Shown here: positions 14,732-16,451 of the stretch, piece after piece
Numbering within the stretch: the first letter of the stretch is position 1
Layout of the letters: every line of letters starts with the position of its first letter
Assembly: GCA_946614295.1 (NCBI GenBank)
Contig: CAMOGT010000016.1
Location: forward strand, 1-16,451
From: an uncultured Bacteroidales bacterium
GTDB lineage: Bacteria > Bacteroidota > Bacteroidia > Bacteroidales > Paludibacteraceae
Length of the DNA stretch: 16,451 nt
Reading direction: 5' to 3'
Position numbers and translations under genes: made by a program
Notes under the pieces: model-generated
What the model was told of the DNA's origin: nothing
The model's database searches: none
What the model saw: the letters and a program-made list of their open reading frames with translations, nothing else

Positions 14732-16048
14732 TCATAACTCATCTACCATCACTCTGTCCAGAGTCTTGTGGTTTTCTTTTATCCGGATATAACTGTTCCA
14801 GAAGGCTTGCATCTCCTCGCTTGGGGATTGCAGAAACTCCTCCGTTCCTTGCTGCTCTATGCGGTCGATGACCATCCCTACGGAGATCTTATGGGTGTCG
14901 AGTGCCGGCTGGAAGGTGCGTTCCTCTTTGCCTTCTACATATACCTCGCGCAGAATGCCCGTCTCCGTCAATCGCGACATCAGTTGGTTCACCAGCCGGA
15001 TCGGCAGATGGTCTCTTACTGCCAGCTCATGCGCCGTGAGCGGAGCCTCGTCTGCCTCAAAACGCTTGACGATGGTGTGCAGCAGATAGAGCATGATAAA
15101 ATCCTTGTACCGCCGCGACATACTATTCAGGTCGTGCTCGTACTCAAATTCCTCGTTGTTCTGTATGGCATAACTCATCTCCGCGCCGATGAGGATCAGC
15201 AGACTGGCGTATTGCAACATGGTCATCAGGATCGGTAGGGTAGCAAACGCACCATAGACGATACTCGTCCGGCTCAGCATGGCGATCAGATAGACCGACA
15301 ACATCTGCAGCAACTGGAAGAGCGTTCCCATCAGCACGCCGGGAACAATGGCAGGCAACAACCGAACCTTCGTGTTCGGGATAGCAACATACATCCATGT
15401 GAAGAACAGCCAGCACATCACAAACTGCAGAAACTGGAAACGGCTCTGCTGGGAGAGGTGTTGAAGCATGGACAGATGCGGCAGGTTCTCTACCGTCGAG
15501 TGTACGAATATATTGATACCCGTCGAACAAACAATCAGTACGGGTACCAGCACCACGATGGCGATATAGGTGGTCAGTTGCCGGAGAATAGAGCGCGAAC
15601 GCTGTACGTTCCATATCTGGTTGAAGGCGGATTCGACCGACTCAAAGAACGAATAAATCGCCCAGAGCAGAATGAGCAACCCGATGCCGATGAACAGTCC
15701 TCCCTGCGCCGTCTCCAGATACCGCTCCACCATCTCCATGATCTCCGGCACCAAGCCTGTCTCGCCGAGGAACGAGCGGTTGAGTTGCGTCTCTATGACA
15801 TCCGCCATGCCGAAACCTTGCGCCACGGCTAAAATCATGGCTAAGATGGGGACAATCGCAAAGATCAGGGAAAAAGTAAGGGATTTGGCTTTGTCGTTCA
15901 GCCCTTTGTTGGAGAAGCCGCGGATGACGAGGGCGATGGTGCGGATAATCGTGAAACCGATGCGTTGTAGAAAACCGGTGTATTCGGTAGCCGTCCGCCG
16001 CCACATATCGTAGCGCACAAATCGTATAATATCGGAGAACTTCTTCAC
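14732..16048 (-). CDS. YihY/virulence factor BrkB family membrane protein with C-terminal helix-turn-helix-like domain
   Basis: A 438-residue integral inner-membrane protein. Hydrophobic helices lie at about 57-78, 116-138, 160-182, 206-224, 230-252 and 264-292. Family hallmarks are KAKSLTFSLIFAIVPILA (54-71), ESAFNQIWNV (139-148), YGAFATLPILM (265-275) and GAEMSYAI (288-295). After residue 300 there is a soluble tail with a winged-helix-like section near 335-380 (LAVRDHLPIRLVNQLMSRL then TETGILREV). The function of the family is not settled; transport roles have been proposed. The start is a GTG at 16048, the first start codon after an in-frame TGA located inside the upstream 8-bp repeat; Met15 is the alternative. 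It lies just downstream of rnpB and may be read from the same transcript. Confidence 0.9.
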   Translation of the reverse strand: MKKFSDIIRFVRYDMWRRTATEYTGFLQRIGFTIIRTIALVIRGFSNKGLNDKAKSLTFSLIFAIVPILAMILAVAQGFGMADVIETQLNRSFLGETGLVPEIMEMVERYLETAQGGLFIGIGLLILLWAIYSFFESVESAFNQIWNVQRSRSILRQLTTYIAIVVLVPVLIVCSTGINIFVHSTVENLPHLSMLQHLSQQSRFQFLQFVMCWLFFTWMYVAIPNTKVRLLPAIVPGVLMGTLFQLLQMLSVYLIAMLSRTSIVYGAFATLPILMTMLQYASLLILIGAEMSYAIQNNEEFEYEHDLNSMSRRYKDFIMLYLLHTIVKRFEADEAPLTAHELAVRDHLPIRLVNQLMSRLTETGILREVYVEGKEERTFQPALDTHKISVGMVIDRIEQQGTEEFLQSPSEEMQAFWNSYIRIKENHKTLDRVMVDEL

Positions 16049-16050
16049 GG

Positions 16051-16082
16051 AATCTTCAAATCTTCAAATTCTCAAATCTCTT
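16051..16082. repeat. Degenerate 8-bp repeats upstream of yihY
   Basis: AATCTTCA occurs twice, then AATTCTCA and AATCTCTT. This is a rotated, decayed version of the 14691-14730 repeat. It fills the space between the rnpB 3' end and the GTG start of yihY and supplies the in-frame TGA that limits that start. Confidence 0.75.
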
Positions 16083-16096
16083 ATAGGGTTCCCGCA

Positions 16097-16451
16097 GGGG
16101 ATAGCAAAGCCTGTAAGCCGGGTTCTGTACCCTTGCGGGCGTCTATCATTAATCTCGAGGTACATGTTACCATGTCCTTCTCTCGCTTCCTACCCTCCGA
16201 CTCGCGCGAGCAGCGCTCAGACATCGGTTTACTTGGAATTGCAGCCCGCAGTGTGCTCGTTTCACCTATCGCGTTACCGTTCTTTCCTTTTTGGGGTCCC
16301 CGCAAATTTTAATTTGTGGGGAGAGCGGAGGCAATGGTCGCACTTACGATTTAGCGGTAGCGGTATCGTTCTTGCGATCCATTTGCCGAACGCGACCTCG
16401 TCTCTGTAGCAGGGACCAAACATTGCTGCCTGACGGCGGTTAACCGCTGCG
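16097..16451 (-). ncRNA. rnpB: RNase P RNA (bacterial type A-like), 5' end beyond the window
   Basis: On the minus strand the 3' region contains ACAGAACCCGGCTTACAGG (16112-16130), the universal 3' conserved block of RNase P RNA, including the P4 3' strand CCCGGCTT (16115-16122). Upstream come GGAGGGTAGGAAG, a GGTAACAT hairpin, an AATGATAGACG element and a TACAGAGACGAGG block, all in the order expected for this RNA. The P4 5' strand (AAGTCCGGG) is not found by base 16451, so the 5' end is outside. A long P12-like helix spans 16330-16387 and an AT-rich hairpin spans 16297-16322. The RNA would cleave tRNA leaders together with the RnpA protein. The 3' end is approximate. Confidence 0.93.

Noticed and set aside
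16081..16409. Short open frames on both strands at the right edge
   Set aside because: They fall within RNase P RNA and have no protein-like features.

Overview
The window looks like chromosomal DNA from a member of the Bacteroidales of moderate to high GC, probably an uncultured gut-type lineage. The supporting signs are: a Bacteroidetes-style capsule export set (two Wza-like lipoproteins plus a Wzc-like tyrosine kinase), a BtuB/BtuG-type surface B12 uptake locus with a DUF4465 protein, a SusA-like GH13 enzyme, mostly weak Shine-Dalgarno sequences, and 7-8 bp AT-rich tandem repeats between and inside genes. I cannot name a genus from sequence alone.

Layout. (1) Plus strand, 1-6631, is a polysaccharide production and export block. 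It holds the 3' part of a WbpB/WlbA-like sugar-nucleotide dehydrogenase, two tandem Wza-type export lipoproteins joined by an ATGA overlap, an 873-residue Wzc-type co-polymerase/tyrosine kinase with unusual low-complexity tails at both ends, and a DUF1846 protein. (2) Plus strand, about 6637-12591, is a cobalamin uptake operon. A cobalamin riboswitch with a visible L5-L13 kissing-loop complementarity sits directly in front of a BtuB-like TonB-dependent receptor. Behind it come a BtuG-like beta-propeller lipoprotein fused to a second surface domain, a DUF4465 secreted protein and a BtuF-like B12-binding lipoprotein. The genes overlap by 25 bp (btuB/btuG) and 1 bp (DUF4465/btuF). (3) Minus strand, 16451 down to 12594, holds the 3' portion of rnpB (RNase P RNA), a YihY/BrkB membrane protein, a GH13 alpha-amylase-family enzyme and a small eight-cysteine CWC-type protein overlapping the GH13 stop by ATGA. 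The CWC and btuF genes converge with two bases between their stops.

How the parts work together. In block 1 the dehydrogenase would supply an unusual uronic-acid sugar, and the Wza/Wzc proteins would polymerise and export the polymer. In block 2 a single B12-sensing leader would control outer-membrane capture (BtuG-like), TonB-driven import (BtuB) and periplasmic binding (BtuF). The inner-membrane BtuCD is not in the window. The most notable points are the BtuG fusion, the DUF4465 gene inside this operon, and a perfect 4 x 7 bp repeat in the BtuG signal-peptide codons that could act as a frameshifting contingency tract. The repetitive Tyr/Gly tail of the kinase and an RNase P RNA longer than the E. 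coli one also stand out.
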